Assembly: GCF_001500025.1 (NCBI RefSeq)
Contig: NZ_LQIW01000002.1
Span: forward strand, 62,001 to 126,000
Length of the DNA stretch: 64,000 bases
From: Mycobacterium sp. IS-1590
Lineage (GTDB): Bacteria > Actinomycetota > Actinomycetes > Mycobacteriales > Mycobacteriaceae
Direction of reading: 5' to 3'
Every line of letters starts with the position of its first letter. Within the stretch, counting starts at the first letter, position 1. This document shows, in pieces, positions 1-9,067 of the stretch. The translations under genes and the position numbers were made by a program. The notes beneath the pieces are model-generated. The model was not told the DNA's origin. It saw only the letters and a list, made by a program, of their open reading frames with translations, and made no database searches.

Positions 1-1767
1 TTCGCCGCGACCCGAATCGGGCTGGGCACCGAGCCTGCGGTCGACCGACTGCTCAAGCCGGCGATCGGTGGAGAGCTGGCCGGTCCGCAGGGCGCGCCGC
101 AACCGCACCTGGAACCCGTGAGCCACATGTGGGTGACGAAGTTTCTCCGCACCCACGGGCTCATCCACGACTGCCCGAAACTCCTCGCGCTGCGCACGTT
201 TCCCACCATCGCCGTCGGTGGCGACCCGGATGGCGCGGCCGGCCTGCTCGCGGCCATGATCTGTCACCTCGCGGTGTTCCACCCACCCGACCTGCTGCAG
301 ATGCGGGTGCTCATCGACAACCCCGAGGACCCGAACTGGGCCTGGCTCAAGTGGTTACCGCATCTGCAGCATCAGACCGACACGGACGCCGCGGGTCCCA
401 CCCGCATGATCTTCACCCGTCCCGACGGTCTGAGCGACTTGACCGCACGCGGCCCCCACTCCGCCGACGCGGCGCCTAACGGACCCTACGTCGTCGTATT
501 CGACCTCACGGGCGGGAAGGCCGGCTTTCCGGTCGACGGCCGGGCCGGCGTCACCGTCATCACGCTCGGCAACCACCGAGGCTCGGCGTACCGCATCCGA
601 GTGGCGGCCGACGGCACCGCCGACGACCGGCTGCCCAACCAGACCTTCCGGCTGATCACATCGAGAGTCGACCACCTGACATCGGATCAGGCGGCCCGTG
701 TCGCACGCAAGCTGGCGGGGTGGTCGATCACCGGCACGATCATCGACAAGAGCGTCCGCGTGCACAAGAAGATCGCCACCGAGTGGCATCAACTGGTCGG
801 AGCCCAGTCGATCGAAGAGGTGACCCCGGCACGGTGGCGCATGTTCAGCGACACCGACCGCGACCGGTTGCGCATCCCCTTCGGCCATGAACTCAAGACC
901 GGCGACATCATGTACCTCGACATCAAGGAGGGCGCCGAGTTCGGCGCCGGTCCGCACGGGATGCTCATCGGCACAACGGGTTCGGGTAAGTCGGAGTTCC
1001 TCCGCACCCTGATCCTCTCGCTGGCCGCCACCCACCACCCCGACCAGGTGAACCTGCTGCTCACCGACTTCAAGGGCGGCTCGACATTCCTGGGCATGGA
1101 GAAGCTGCCGCATACCGCCGCCGTCGTCACCAACATGGAAGAGGAAGCCGAGCTGGTCAGCCGCATGGGTGAGGTGCTCAGTGGCGAGTTGGACCGCAGA
1201 CAGTCCATCCTGCGCCAGGCCGGTATGCAGGTCGGCGCGGCCGGTGCGCTGTCCGGTGTCGCCGAATACGAGAAGCATCGCGAACGCGGCGCCGACCTGC
1301 CACCACTGCCAACCCTTTTCGTGGTTGTCGACGAGTTCGCCGAGCTGCTGCAGAACCATCCCGACTTCATCGCGCTGTTCGACCGGATCTGCCGGGTGGG
1401 CCGATCGCTGCGGGTACACCTGCTGTTGGCGACGCAGTCGCTGAACACCGGCGGTGTGCGCATCGACAAGCTGGAACCGAACCTCACCTACCGGATCGCG
1501 CTGCGCACAACCAGTTCCGCCGAATCGAAAGCCGTGATCGGCACGCCGGAGGCGCAGTACATCACGAACAAGGAGAGCGGTGTGGGCTTCCTTCGCGTGG
1601 GCATGGAGGACCCGGTCAAGTTCCACAGCGTCTACACCGGCGTCAACTATGTCCCCACGTCGGGGCGACAGGACAACGGGGAGGTCAGGCCGCAGGCCAG
1701 ACGGCCGAGCCGGCCGCGCATCCGTCCTTTCACCGCGGCGCCGATCCCGGAGACGGTGCGGTCATGA
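1..1767 (+). CDS. eccCa1: ESX-1 secretion ATPase EccCa1, 5'-truncated by window edge
   Basis: The reading frame is open from base 1, so about 588 C-terminal residues are visible; the family is usually about 750 residues and the missing part would hold the two N-terminal membrane helices. EccCa is the membrane-bound FtsK/SpoIIIE-like ATPase subunit of the ESX-1 type VII secretion system and works with the soluble EccCb. A Walker A loop GTTGSGKS is encoded at 970-993 and a Walker B strand LFVVVDEF at 1315-1338. The stop overlaps the eccCb1 start in an ATGA arrangement, showing translational coupling. Assignment to ESX-1 rests on the downstream PE35-PPE68-esxB-esxA-espI order and on the split of EccC into two polypeptides, which is characteristic of ESX-1. 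Confidence 0.95.
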   Translation, partial: FAATRIGLGTEPAVDRLLKPAIGGELAGPQGAPQPHLEPVSHMWVTKFLRTHGLIHDCPKLLALRTFPTIAVGGDPDGAAGLLAAMICHLAVFHPPDLLQMRVLIDNPEDPNWAWLKWLPHLQHQTDTDAAGPTRMIFTRPDGLSDLTARGPHSADAAPNGPYVVVFDLTGGKAGFPVDGRAGVTVITLGNHRGSAYRIRVAADGTADDRLPNQTFRLITSRVDHLTSDQAARVARKLAGWSITGTIIDKSVRVHKKIATEWHQLVGAQSIEEVTPARWRMFSDTDRDRLRIPFGHELKTGDIMYLDIKEGAEFGAGPHGMLIGTTGSGKSEFLRTLILSLAATHHPDQVNLLLTDFKGGSTFLGMEKLPHTAAVVTNMEEEAELVSRMGEVLSGELDRRQSILRQAGMQVGAAGALSGVAEYEKHRERGADLPPLPTLFVVVDEFAELLQNHPDFIALFDRICRVGRSLRVHLLLATQSLNTGGVRIDKLEPNLTYRIALRTTSSAESKAVIGTPEAQYITNKESGVGFLRVGMEDPVKFHSVYTGVNYVPTSGRQDNGEVRPQARRPSRPRIRPFTAAPIPETVRS

Positions 1768-3521
1768 GCATCGAACCGGACCAGCGGGTGCTCCGCGAGG
1801 TGGTGCTGGACCAGCTGACCACCGGTGAGACCCGCGCCTATCGGATGTGGTTGCCGCCGTTGGCCGATCCGACACCGGTCGACGAGCTGATCGCGAACGA
1901 CCGCCAGCGCCAGCCGCTGCGCTTCGGACTGGGCATCATGGACGAACCGCGCCGGCACCGCCAGGAGGTGTGGGGCATCGACACGTCCTCGGCCGGCGGC
2001 AACATCGCCGTCGGCGGGGCACCCCAGACCGGTAAGTCCACCTTTCTGCAGACGCTGATCCTGTCGGCGGCCGCGTCCCACACGCCGCGCCAGGTCCAGT
2101 TCTACTGTGTCGACCTCGGCGGCGGCGGACTGCTGTACCTCGAGGACCTGCCGCATGTGGGAGGTGTTGCGACACGCTCCGAGCCGGACCGGGTTAACCG
2201 TGTCGTGGCCGAGATGAAAGGCGTACTGCGGCAACGCGAAGCGATGTTCAAGCAGTATCGCGTCGGATCGATGGCCGCATATCGCGAGATGCGCGACGAT
2301 GCGAACCACCCCTTGGCGGCCGATCCGTTCGGCGACGTGTTCCTGGTCATCGACGGCTGGCCGGCGTTCGTCGCGGAGTTCGGTGACCTCGAGTCCGTCG
2401 TGCAGGATCTCGCCGGCCAAGGCCTGCAGTTCGGGGTGCACACGGTGATCTCGACGCCCCGCTGGACCGAGCTCAAGGCACGCGTGCGCGACTACCTGGG
2501 CACGAAGGTCGAGTTCCGGCTGGGCGACGTCAACGAGACCCAGATCGACCGCATCACCCGGGAGATACCGGCCAACCGGCCCGGCCGCGCGGTGTCGATG
2601 GAAAAGCACCACCTGATGATCGGGGTGCCACGCCTCGACGGGGTGCACAGCGCCGAGAACCTCGTCCCCGCGTTGTCGGACGCGGTTCAGGTGATCGCAG
2701 CGCGGCACACCGACCAGGCCCCCAAGGTGCGTGTCCTGCCCGAGCGCATCTACCTGCACCACCTGGATCCCAACCCGCCCGGCCCGGACGCCGACTACCG
2801 CACCCGGTGGACGGTGCCGCTGGGACTGCGCGAATCCGACATGGGCGTCGCCTACAACCACATGCACACCACTCCGCACATGTTGATCTTCGGGGGGCCC
2901 AAATCGGGCAAGACCCGGATAGCACATGCTGTCGCACAAGCGATTTGCGCACGCAACAGCCCGGATCAAGTCCGGTTCATGCTCGCGGACTACCGGTCCG
3001 GTCTGCTCGACGCGGTGCCACAGTCACATCTGCTCGCGGCGGGCGCCATCAACCGCAACAACGCGAGCCTGGAAGAGGCGATCAAGGCGTTCGCCATCAA
3101 CCTGCAGCGGCGCCTTCCGCCTGCGGACCTCACCACGGCCCAGTTGCGTGCCCGGTCCTGGTGGAGCGGGCCGGATGTGGTGCTGCTGGTCGACGACTGG
3201 CACATGATCGTTGCCGCCAGCGGTGTGGTGCCGCCGATGGCTCCGTTGTTCCCGCTGTTGCCCGCGGCCGCCGATATCGGCCTGCACATCATCGTCACCT
3301 GCCAGATGAGTCAGGCGCACCGCGCCACCATGGACAAATTCGTCGGAGCCGCGTACGGCGCCGGATCTCCGACGCTTTTCCTATCGGGTGAGAAACAGGA
3401 GTTCCCCTCGAGCGAGGTCCGACTCAAGCGCCGTCCACCCGGCCAGGGATTTCTGGTCTCACCGGAGGGGAAGGAGGTCATCCAGGCGGCTTATGTGGAC
3501 CCCCCAGAAGAAGTTGTGTAA
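1764..3521 (+). CDS. eccCb1: ESX-1 secretion ATPase EccCb1
   Basis: 585 residues, matching the usual EccCb1 length of about 590. It is the cytosolic half of the split ESX-1 motor and carries two FtsK-like ATPase domains. The first Walker A is GAPQTGKS (residues 85-92) and the second is GGPKSGKT (about 377-384), with VLLVDDW following as the likely second Walker B. In M. tuberculosis this subunit recognises the C-terminal signal of the EsxB/EsxA dimer. The ATG lies inside the last codons of eccCa1 (4-nt overlap). A 167-nt gap follows before PE35, long enough for a separate promoter for the PE35-esxA segment, although I see no clear promoter there. Confidence 0.95.
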   Translation: MSIEPDQRVLREVVLDQLTTGETRAYRMWLPPLADPTPVDELIANDRQRQPLRFGLGIMDEPRRHRQEVWGIDTSSAGGNIAVGGAPQTGKSTFLQTLILSAAASHTPRQVQFYCVDLGGGGLLYLEDLPHVGGVATRSEPDRVNRVVAEMKGVLRQREAMFKQYRVGSMAAYREMRDDANHPLAADPFGDVFLVIDGWPAFVAEFGDLESVVQDLAGQGLQFGVHTVISTPRWTELKARVRDYLGTKVEFRLGDVNETQIDRITREIPANRPGRAVSMEKHHLMIGVPRLDGVHSAENLVPALSDAVQVIAARHTDQAPKVRVLPERIYLHHLDPNPPGPDADYRTRWTVPLGLRESDMGVAYNHMHTTPHMLIFGGPKSGKTRIAHAVAQAICARNSPDQVRFMLADYRSGLLDAVPQSHLLAAGAINRNNASLEEAIKAFAINLQRRLPPADLTTAQLRARSWWSGPDVVLLVDDWHMIVAASGVVPPMAPLFPLLPAAADIGLHIIVTCQMSQAHRATMDKFVGAAYGAGSPTLFLSGEKQEFPSSEVRLKRRPPGQGFLVSPEGKEVIQAAYVDPPEEVV

Positions 3522-3688
3522 AGAGCACCCCCAGGCCGCCGTTAAGATGATTCGAGGCGCGCCAGCAAATGCCGTGGCGAAGCCATAGCAAAGAGGTCGG
3601 GGGACCGGTTCCTGGCTGGCGGACAGCGGTGTCCGAGCGTGCACAAGTTCATACGCATTGAATTCATGACCGACGAGGAGATCTGCAA

Positions 3689-3982
3689 ATGGAACCGTTG
3701 ATGCACAATCCCGGTGCCGTGGGAGTCGGGGCACAAGTGGTGGCTAACGGCACCCGAGGCCTAGCGGCGGGCACGACGGCGGGTGCCGCGGTCACCGCGC
3801 TGGTGCCGGCCGGCGCCGACGAGGTCTCGGCGCAGGCAGCGGTCGCGTTCGCGGCCGAGGGCGTGGAAACGCTGGCAATGAACACGTTCGCCCAGGAAGA
3901 ACTGGCGCGAATGGGAGCGGCCGTCATCGAGAGCGCCGGAATCTACACCGCCGTCGACGGCGCGAACGCTGCCACGTTCTGA
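3689..3982 (+). CDS. pe35: PE family protein PE35
   Basis: 97 residues, close to the 99 of M. tuberculosis PE35. This is a short PE protein with only the helical PE domain and no PGRS tail. It begins MEPLMHNPGAVG and is alanine-rich, as expected for the PE helical hairpin that pairs with a PPE partner. It lies 46 nt upstream of PPE68, the standard PE/PPE co-secretion pairing in ESX-1. The start was chosen for family length. Known PE35/PPE68 pairs are ESX-1 substrates; the same role here is inferred from gene order and homology. Confidence 0.9.
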   Translation: MEPLMHNPGAVGVGAQVVANGTRGLAAGTTAGAAVTALVPAGADEVSAQAAVAFAAEGVETLAMNTFAQEELARMGAAVIESAGIYTAVDGANAATF

Positions 3983-4028
3983 TCGCGGCAGCCACCCGAT
4001 ATTCGACTGACCAGGGAAGACCGAGACG

Positions 4029-5327
4029 ATGTTCTGGCATGCCATGCCGCCAGAATTCAACACCGCGCGGCTGATGGCCGGCGCCGGAGCGGCGCCCATG
4101 CTGCAGGCCGCCGCCGGGTGGGAGGCGTTGGCGATCTCGCTGGAGACGCAGGCCGACGAATTGGCGGCGAGCCTGGTTTCCCTGACCTCGGTATGGAGCG
4201 GCGCGGCCAGCGAACGGGTCGTGGCCGCCACGATGCCGATGGTCGCGTGGCTGCGGACCGTGTCCGCCCAGGCCCAGAAGCGCGCGCTGCAGGCGACCGC
4301 GCAGGCCAACTCCTACAGCCTCGCGATGGCCACCACGCCGCCGCTTGCCGAGATCGAGCAGAACCACATCACCCACGCGGTGCTCGAGGCCACCAACTTC
4401 CTCGGCGTCAACACGGTCCCGATCGGCATCAACGAGTTCGACTACTTCGTCAGGATGTGGAACCAAGCGGCCGGGGCGATGGACGTCTACCAGGCCGAGA
4501 CCGCCCTGAACCTGCTCTTCGAACCGATCATGCCGCCGAAGCCGATCGTCATTCCCGGTGTGGCCGCGGCAGGCGCGGCCGTCGCGGTCGGGCACGCGGC
4601 GGCGTCGGCGCCGATGACCGCCATGCGTAACGCCGTGATCACCCAGGTGGGTGTGCAGGCCTCGATGCAGTCGGCGGTGCTGCAGGGCGGACGCGCGACC
4701 GCGCAGATCGGCATGTCGGCCCAGCAGGCCCAGGGCCAGGTGCGCAAATCCGAGAACCTCGCCCAGCGGGCGGCGAGCCCCGATCAGATGACACAGCAGG
4801 GCATGCAGATGGGCGTGCAGATGGCGTCGCAGCTGGGCTCGACGCTGGCGCAGGTGCCGCAGCAGGGCATGCAGATGGTCATGCAGCCGGTGCAGCAGAT
4901 GACCCAGCCGTTGCAGCAGGTCACGTCGCTGTTCACCCAGCTCGGAAGCAATTTGGGCAGCGAGAAGATGCAGGTGGGTCTGGTCGGGGCCAGCCCGCTG
5001 TCGAATCATCCACTCGCGGGCGGTTCCGGTGCTGCCTCCGGCGCCGGCCTCGTGCGCGCGGCGTCGCTGCCCGGTGCCGGCGGGACGATGGCCCGAACCC
5101 CGTTGATGGCCGAACTCATCGGCCAGCCGACCGCGGCGTCCGGCGGCGCGGGCGGCGCGGCAGGCGGAAGCGGCGCGGGTCTCGCGCCGGTCGGCGCAGG
5201 CGGTGGCGGTACCGGACCGATGGGACACATGGGCCAGCGGGCAAGCAGCGGTGGCAGCAGGAACGGGTTGACGGCGCCGCGGGTCCTACCCCAGGACCTC
5301 GGCGAGGACGAGGACGACGACTGGTGA
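4029..5327 (+). CDS. ppe68: PPE family protein PPE68
   Basis: 432 residues, longer than the 368 of M. tuberculosis PPE68. The N-terminal PPE domain (about residues 1-175) starts [11 protein letters not shown] and holds the WxG turn in SVWSGAASE. The C-terminal half is low complexity: a Met/Gln-rich stretch with repeated QQGMQM-like units (about residues 255-300), then a Gly/Ala/Ser-rich linker, and an acidic end [13 protein letters not shown]68 partners PE35 and is an ESX-1 substrate in known systems. The Met/Gln-rich segment probably accounts for much of the extra length. It is followed by a hairpin-bearing gap and esxB. Confidence 0.92.
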   Translation: MFWHAMPPEFNTARLMAGAGAAPMLQAAAGWEALAISLETQADELAASLVSLTSVWSGAASERVVAATMPMVAWLRTVSAQAQKRALQATAQANSYSLAMATTPPLAEIEQNHITHAVLEATNFLGVNTVPIGINEFDYFVRMWNQAAGAMDVYQAETALNLLFEPIMPPKPIVIPGVAAAGAAVAVGHAAASAPMTAMRNAVITQVGVQASMQSAVLQGGRATAQIGMSAQQAQGQVRKSENLAQRAASPDQMTQQGMQMGVQMASQLGSTLAQVPQQGMQMVMQPVQQMTQPLQQVTSLFTQLGSNLGSEKMQVGLVGASPLSNHPLAGGSGAASGAGLVRAASLPGAGGTMARTPLMAELIGQPTAASGGAGGAAGGSGAGLAPVGAGGGGTGPMGHMGQRASSGGSRNGLTAPRVLPQDLGEDEDDDW

Positions 5328-5344
5328 TCGTCCACCAAGACTTC

Positions 5345-5360
5345 CCGGTCACCCGACCGG
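5345..5360 (+). promoter_or_regulatory. Hairpin between ppe68 and esxB
   Basis: CCGGTC and GACCGG form a perfect 6-bp inverted repeat around a 4-nt loop, 17 nt after the ppe68 stop and about 50 nt before esxB. There is no U tract. It could mark an mRNA processing or stabilising site raising esxBA expression relative to ppe68, or an attenuating terminator. Function is inferred only. Confidence 0.3.
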
Positions 5361-5412
5361 AAAGACTCGCCATCGATGGTGAGGACAGAGGAAGAGAGAA
5401 AGAGTATCCAGC

Positions 5413-5712
5413 ATGGCAATGAATACCGACGTTGCTGTCCTCGCCAAGGAGGCAGCGAATTTCGACCGGATCAGCGGGGAACTGCAGGCCGTGATCCGCT
5501 ACGTCGAGGCGACGACCGGCTCTCTGCATGTCCAGATGCAGGGCGACGCCGGTGGGGCAGCCCAAAAAGCTCTGATGCGTTTCCAGGAAGCGGCCGCTCG
5601 TCAGGTTCAGACGCTGACCGACATCTCGGCCAACATCCACACCGCCGGCGTGCAGTATGCCGCGACCGATGACGACGGGGCAGCCTCGCTGTCCACGGCG
5701 ATGCAGTTCTGA
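5413..5712 (+). CDS. esxB: ESX-1 secreted protein EsxB (CFP-10)
   Basis: 99 residues, a WXG100-family helical hairpin protein that forms a 1:1 dimer with EsxA and carries the secretion signal. The N-terminal MAMNTDVAVLAKEAANFDRI and the motif RFQEAA are typical of CFP-10. The C-terminal YAATD segment fits the YxxxD/E type VII signal. The turn that reads WxG in most family members is QMQGDAG here, so the tryptophan is replaced by methionine. Upstream sequence GAGGACAGAGGAAGAG supplies a purine-rich ribosome site. It is followed 28 nt later by esxA, as in other mycobacteria. Confidence 0.95.
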   Translation: MAMNTDVAVLAKEAANFDRISGELQAVIRYVEATTGSLHVQMQGDAGGAAQKALMRFQEAAARQVQTLTDISANIHTAGVQYAATDDDGAASLSTAMQF

Positions 5713-5740
5713 CCCTACTGACGCGAACGGAGTACATGAC

Positions 5741-6040
5741 ATGACTGAAAAGGTTTACAACTACGCGGGGATCGACGGTTCGTCATCCGAGTTGAGCGCC
5801 GCGGTCGCGCAGACCGAAAATCTGCTCGTGGAGGGCAAGGGCTCGCTCACCGCACTCGCGGCCGTTTGGGGTGGCGCCAGTTCCGAGGCTTACCAGGCCG
5901 TCCAAATGCGTTGGGACACCGCTTCGATGGAGCTCAACGCCGCACTCAAGAACCTCGCCGCCACCATCCAGGAGGCCGGCGGCACCGGCGGAACCATGTT
6001 CCAGGCCGACAGGCTCATCGAGAGCTCGTTCGGCGGATAA
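5741..6040 (+). CDS. esxA: ESX-1 secreted protein EsxA (ESAT-6)
   Basis: 99 residues, close to the 95 of ESAT-6. The start MTEKVYNYAGID was chosen over an in-frame upstream ATG because it gives family length and sits 28 nt after esxB. The canonical WxG turn is present (AVWGGASSEAY). The protein is the dimer partner of EsxB and the main ESX-1 effector in known systems, implicated in membrane disruption in pathogens and in conjugation control in M. smegmatis. Which role applies here cannot be read from sequence. An 89-nt gap separates it from espI. Confidence 0.95.
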   Translation: MTEKVYNYAGIDGSSSELSAAVAQTENLLVEGKGSLTALAAVWGGASSEAYQAVQMRWDTASMELNAALKNLAATIQEAGGTGGTMFQADRLIESSFGG

Positions 6041-6129
6041 CGCTGCACGCGGGTGGGCAAGCTCGTCCCTCGGGGGGTCTTGCCCACCTCGTGCGTACGC
6101 ACTCATTGACTACAGAAGAAGAGGTACCC

Positions 6130-7524
6130 ATGTCGGCAGACTATGACCGGCTTTTCCACTCCGCGGGAGACGCTGTCCAAACAGCCGACGACGACGTAGT
6201 GGATCGCGACGACGCCACCGGATCGACGCCGTCCGGACCGGCACCCGCAGCGACACCTACGCCTCCCGCACACTCTCGCGTCGAGATGACGGGGCCCACG
6301 ATGCCCGTCGCGCAGACCAAGGTGCAAGCGCCGCCGGCGCAGCAGAACGAGATCACCACGCAGATGCCGGCTGCCCGCTCGACAACGCCGCCGCCACAAC
6401 CGAATTCGATGATGAGGGTGCCGATGGCTGGCGCACCGGCGGGCGCACGGTTCGAAGCGCCACGCTCGGCGCCACCACAGATGCCGCGGCCCGCGACCGC
6501 CCCTGCACCCAGCCAGCATTTCGCGGAGCCCCAAGCCGAGACGAGCGGCGGCTTCGTCGCGCCGGCTCAGACGTCGGCGGCCACCATCGGCAATCACCGC
6601 GCGATCGACGCCCTCTCCCACGTGGGGGTCAAGTCAGCGGTGAAGATGCCGTCACAGCGGGGCTGGCGGCACCTGCTCTATCTGCTGACGCGCATCAATC
6701 TCGGCCTGTCGCCCGACGAGCTCTACGAGATGGAGCTGCACAGCCGAATAAGGCGCAACGCCAGGGATTCCTACCAGATCGGCATCTTCGGCCTCAAGGG
6801 TGGCGTCGGCAAGACCGCCGTGACCGTCGCCCTCGGTTCGGCGATGAGCAAGGTGCGCGGTGACCGGATTCTGGCCGTTGACGCCGATCCCGACGGCGGC
6901 AACCTCGCCGACCGTGCCGGACGACAGTCTGCGGCCACCGTGGCGGATCTTCTCTCCGACAAGGATCTGGCGCGCTACAACGACATTCGCGCCTACACCA
7001 GCATGAACGCCGCGAACCTCGAGGTGCTCTCGAGCGAGGAGTACAGCGGGGCGCGCCGCGAGTTCAACGACGAGGACTGGAAGGGCGTGACCAACATCGT
7101 GTCGCGCTACTACAACCTCGTCCTCGCCGACTGCGGCGCCGGCCTGTTTCAGCCCGCCGCCCGCGGTGTCTTGTCGACGGTCTCGGGGTTGGTCATCGTC
7201 GCGAGCGCCTCGATCGACGGTGCGCGGCAGGCTGCGATGACCATGGACTGGTTGCGGCAGAACGGATACCAGGATCTGCTGAGCCGGTCGTGCGTGGTGA
7301 TCAACCACACCGTGCCGGGTAAGCCGAACATCGATGTCGAAGACCTTGTCGCGCAGTTCGAGCGCCATGTCCCACCGGGGCGGGTCGTCGTGTTGCCCTA
7401 CGACAAGCACATCGCGGCTGGCACCGAGATCCAACTGGAACTGCTGGGCAAGACGTTCCGTCGGCGCACCATCGAGTTGGCCGCCGCCCTGTCCGACGAC
7501 TTCGACAGGCTCGAACGTCGGTGA
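6130..7524 (+). CDS. espI: ESX-1 secretion-associated protein EspI
   Basis: 464 residues from the ATG at 6130, shorter than the 666 of M. tuberculosis EspI. The shortening is in the N-terminal disordered region, which is rich in Pro, Ala, Thr and Gln (about residues 20-150). The C-terminal half is a MinD/ParA-like P-loop ATPase with the deviant Walker A GLKGGVGKT (Lys228) and a second conserved strand VLADCGAG. In M. tuberculosis EspI dampens ESX-1 secretion when ATP is low, through the ATP-binding motif preserved here. Its TGA overlaps the GTG start of eccD1 (GTGA). The start is preceded by GAAGAAGAGG at a suitable distance, which rules out the longer upstream frame. Confidence 0.9.
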   Translation: MSADYDRLFHSAGDAVQTADDDVVDRDDATGSTPSGPAPAATPTPPAHSRVEMTGPTMPVAQTKVQAPPAQQNEITTQMPAARSTTPPPQPNSMMRVPMAGAPAGARFEAPRSAPPQMPRPATAPAPSQHFAEPQAETSGGFVAPAQTSAATIGNHRAIDALSHVGVKSAVKMPSQRGWRHLLYLLTRINLGLSPDELYEMELHSRIRRNARDSYQIGIFGLKGGVGKTAVTVALGSAMSKVRGDRILAVDADPDGGNLADRAGRQSAATVADLLSDKDLARYNDIRAYTSMNAANLEVLSSEEYSGARREFNDEDWKGVTNIVSRYYNLVLADCGAGLFQPAARGVLSTVSGLVIVASASIDGARQAAMTMDWLRQNGYQDLLSRSCVVINHTVPGKPNIDVEDLVAQFERHVPPGRVVVLPYDKHIAAGTEIQLELLGKTFRRRTIELAAALSDDFDRLERR

Positions 7525-9047
7525 CGTCCACGGCCGCAGCAACATCCGCGTCGGGCGTCACGCCGGGGCGGCCGTCGACCACTCGGATCACAATCCTGAC
7601 CGGCCGCCGGATGACCGATCTGGTGCTGCCCGCGGCGGCGCCGATCGAGACCTACATCGACGAGACGGTAGCTGTGTTGGCCGACCTTCTCGAGGACACT
7701 CCGAAGGATGTGCTCGCCGGGTTCGACTTCAAGGCGCAGGGGGTGTGGGCGTTCGCGCGGCCCGGCGCTCCGCCGTTGAAGTTCAACGAATCCCTGGACG
7801 ACGCCGGGGTTGTCGACGGCTCGCTGCTGACGTTGGTCTCGGTCAGCCGCACCGAGCGATACCGGCCGCTCGTCGAGGACGTGATCGACGCGATCGCTGT
7901 GCTGGACGAGTCGCCGGGGTTCGACCGGTCGGCACTGAACCGCTTTGTCGGAGTGGCGGTTCCGCTCGTATCGATTGTCATGGCAGTGATGGTGCTGCTG
8001 GCGTGGTCGCGCGCCGGACACGACTGGTGGTGGGCGGTGGCCCTCGGCGTGCTGGGGTTGGGTCTGCTCGGCGGCAGCGCGCTGGCGACCAACCGGTACC
8101 GCAACATCGATCTGGCCGAGAGCCTGCTGATTGCGGCGATGCCCGCCCTTGCGGGGGCGGTGGCCCTGGCGGTGCCGTTACCGCGCGGCGCCGCCGGACT
8201 CGGTGCGCCGCAGATCGCGGGCGCCGCCGCGGTGGTGTTGTTGCTGACGCTGGCCACCCGGGGTGGGCCGCGCCGACGGGCGGAGTTGGCGTCGTTCTTG
8301 GCGGTCACGTCGATCGCGGCCACGGGGGCGGCGATCGCGTTCGGCTACGGCTGGCAACACTGGGTGCCCGCGGGAGCGATCGCATTCGGCTTGATCGTGG
8401 TCACCAACGCGGCGAAACTGACTGTCGCGGTTGCCCGTATCGCGTTGCCGCCGATACCGGCACCGGGCGAAACCGTGTCCAACGACGAACTGCTCGACCC
8501 GGTCGCGACGGCCGCCAGCGATGAGGAGTCGCCGACCTGGCAGGCCATCATCGCCTCGGTACCGGACTCCGCGGCACGGTTGCACGAACGCAGCCAGCTG
8601 GCCAAGCGGCTGTTGATCGGGTTCCTCGCGGCGGGGGCGCTCGTGCTGTCGGTCGGCGCGATCACCGTGGTGGTGCAGGGCCACTTCTTCGTGCACAGCA
8701 TGATCGTCGCGGGACTGATCGCGGTGATCTGCGGCTTCCGATCCCGGCTGTACGCCGAAAGATGGTGCGCCTGGGCGTTGTTGACGGCCGTCGTGGCCAT
8801 TCCGACCGGCGTCATGGTTCGTCTGTGCCTCTGGCATCCGGACAAGTCGTGGCTGGTCCTGGCCGTCTATACGCTTGCAGCGATCGTCGCGTTGACTGTC
8901 GTCGGCGCCACGGCGGGCGTGCGCCGGATCTCCCCGGTCACGAAACGCGTCCTCGAATTGCTTGACGGCGCAGCGATCGCCACCGTGATTCCGATGCTGC
9001 TGTGGATCGCCGGCGTGTACGACCTGTTGCGCAATCTGCGCTTCTAG
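7521..9047 (+). CDS. eccD1: ESX-1 membrane channel component EccD1
   Basis: 508 residues, essentially the length of M. tuberculosis EccD1 (511). It has a cytosolic ubiquitin-like N-terminal domain (about residues 20-110), then a long hydrophobic region from about residue 140 with roughly 11 membrane helices, the EccD core of the type VII inner-membrane complex. It starts with GTG overlapping the espI stop by 4 nt. This is the last ESX gene in the window: the next gene is a convergent kinase only 10 nt away, with a hairpin between them. No EccE1, MycP1 or EspB homologue follows. Confidence 0.95.
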   Translation: MTSTAAATSASGVTPGRPSTTRITILTGRRMTDLVLPAAAPIETYIDETVAVLADLLEDTPKDVLAGFDFKAQGVWAFARPGAPPLKFNESLDDAGVVDGSLLTLVSVSRTERYRPLVEDVIDAIAVLDESPGFDRSALNRFVGVAVPLVSIVMAVMVLLAWSRAGHDWWWAVALGVLGLGLLGGSALATNRYRNIDLAESLLIAAMPALAGAVALAVPLPRGAAGLGAPQIAGAAAVVLLLTLATRGGPRRRAELASFLAVTSIAATGAAIAFGYGWQHWVPAGAIAFGLIVVTNAAKLTVAVARIALPPIPAPGETVSNDELLDPVATAASDEESPTWQAIIASVPDSAARLHERSQLAKRLLIGFLAAGALVLSVGAITVVVQGHFFVHSMIVAGLIAVICGFRSRLYAERWCAWALLTAVVAIPTGVMVRLCLWHPDKSWLVLAVYTLAAIVALTVVGATAGVRRISPVTKRVLELLDGAAIATVIPMLLWIAGVYDLLRNLRF

Positions 9048-9048
9048 G

Positions 9049-9067
9049 AGTGCGAGATCATCGCACT
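9049..9067. terminator. Convergent hairpin terminator eccD1 / kinase
   Basis: AGTGCGA and TCGCACT form a perfect 7-bp stem with a 5-nt loop exactly at the junction of two convergent genes, overlapping the stop codon of the minus-strand kinase gene. No U tract is present, as is common for mycobacterial terminators. It could serve both strands. Confidence 0.5.

Noticed and set aside
355..1626. Long minus-strand open frame of 423 codons inside eccCa1
   Set aside because: It lies wholly opposite a conserved ATPase gene and its translation has no recognisable domain; GC-rich DNA commonly produces such shadows.
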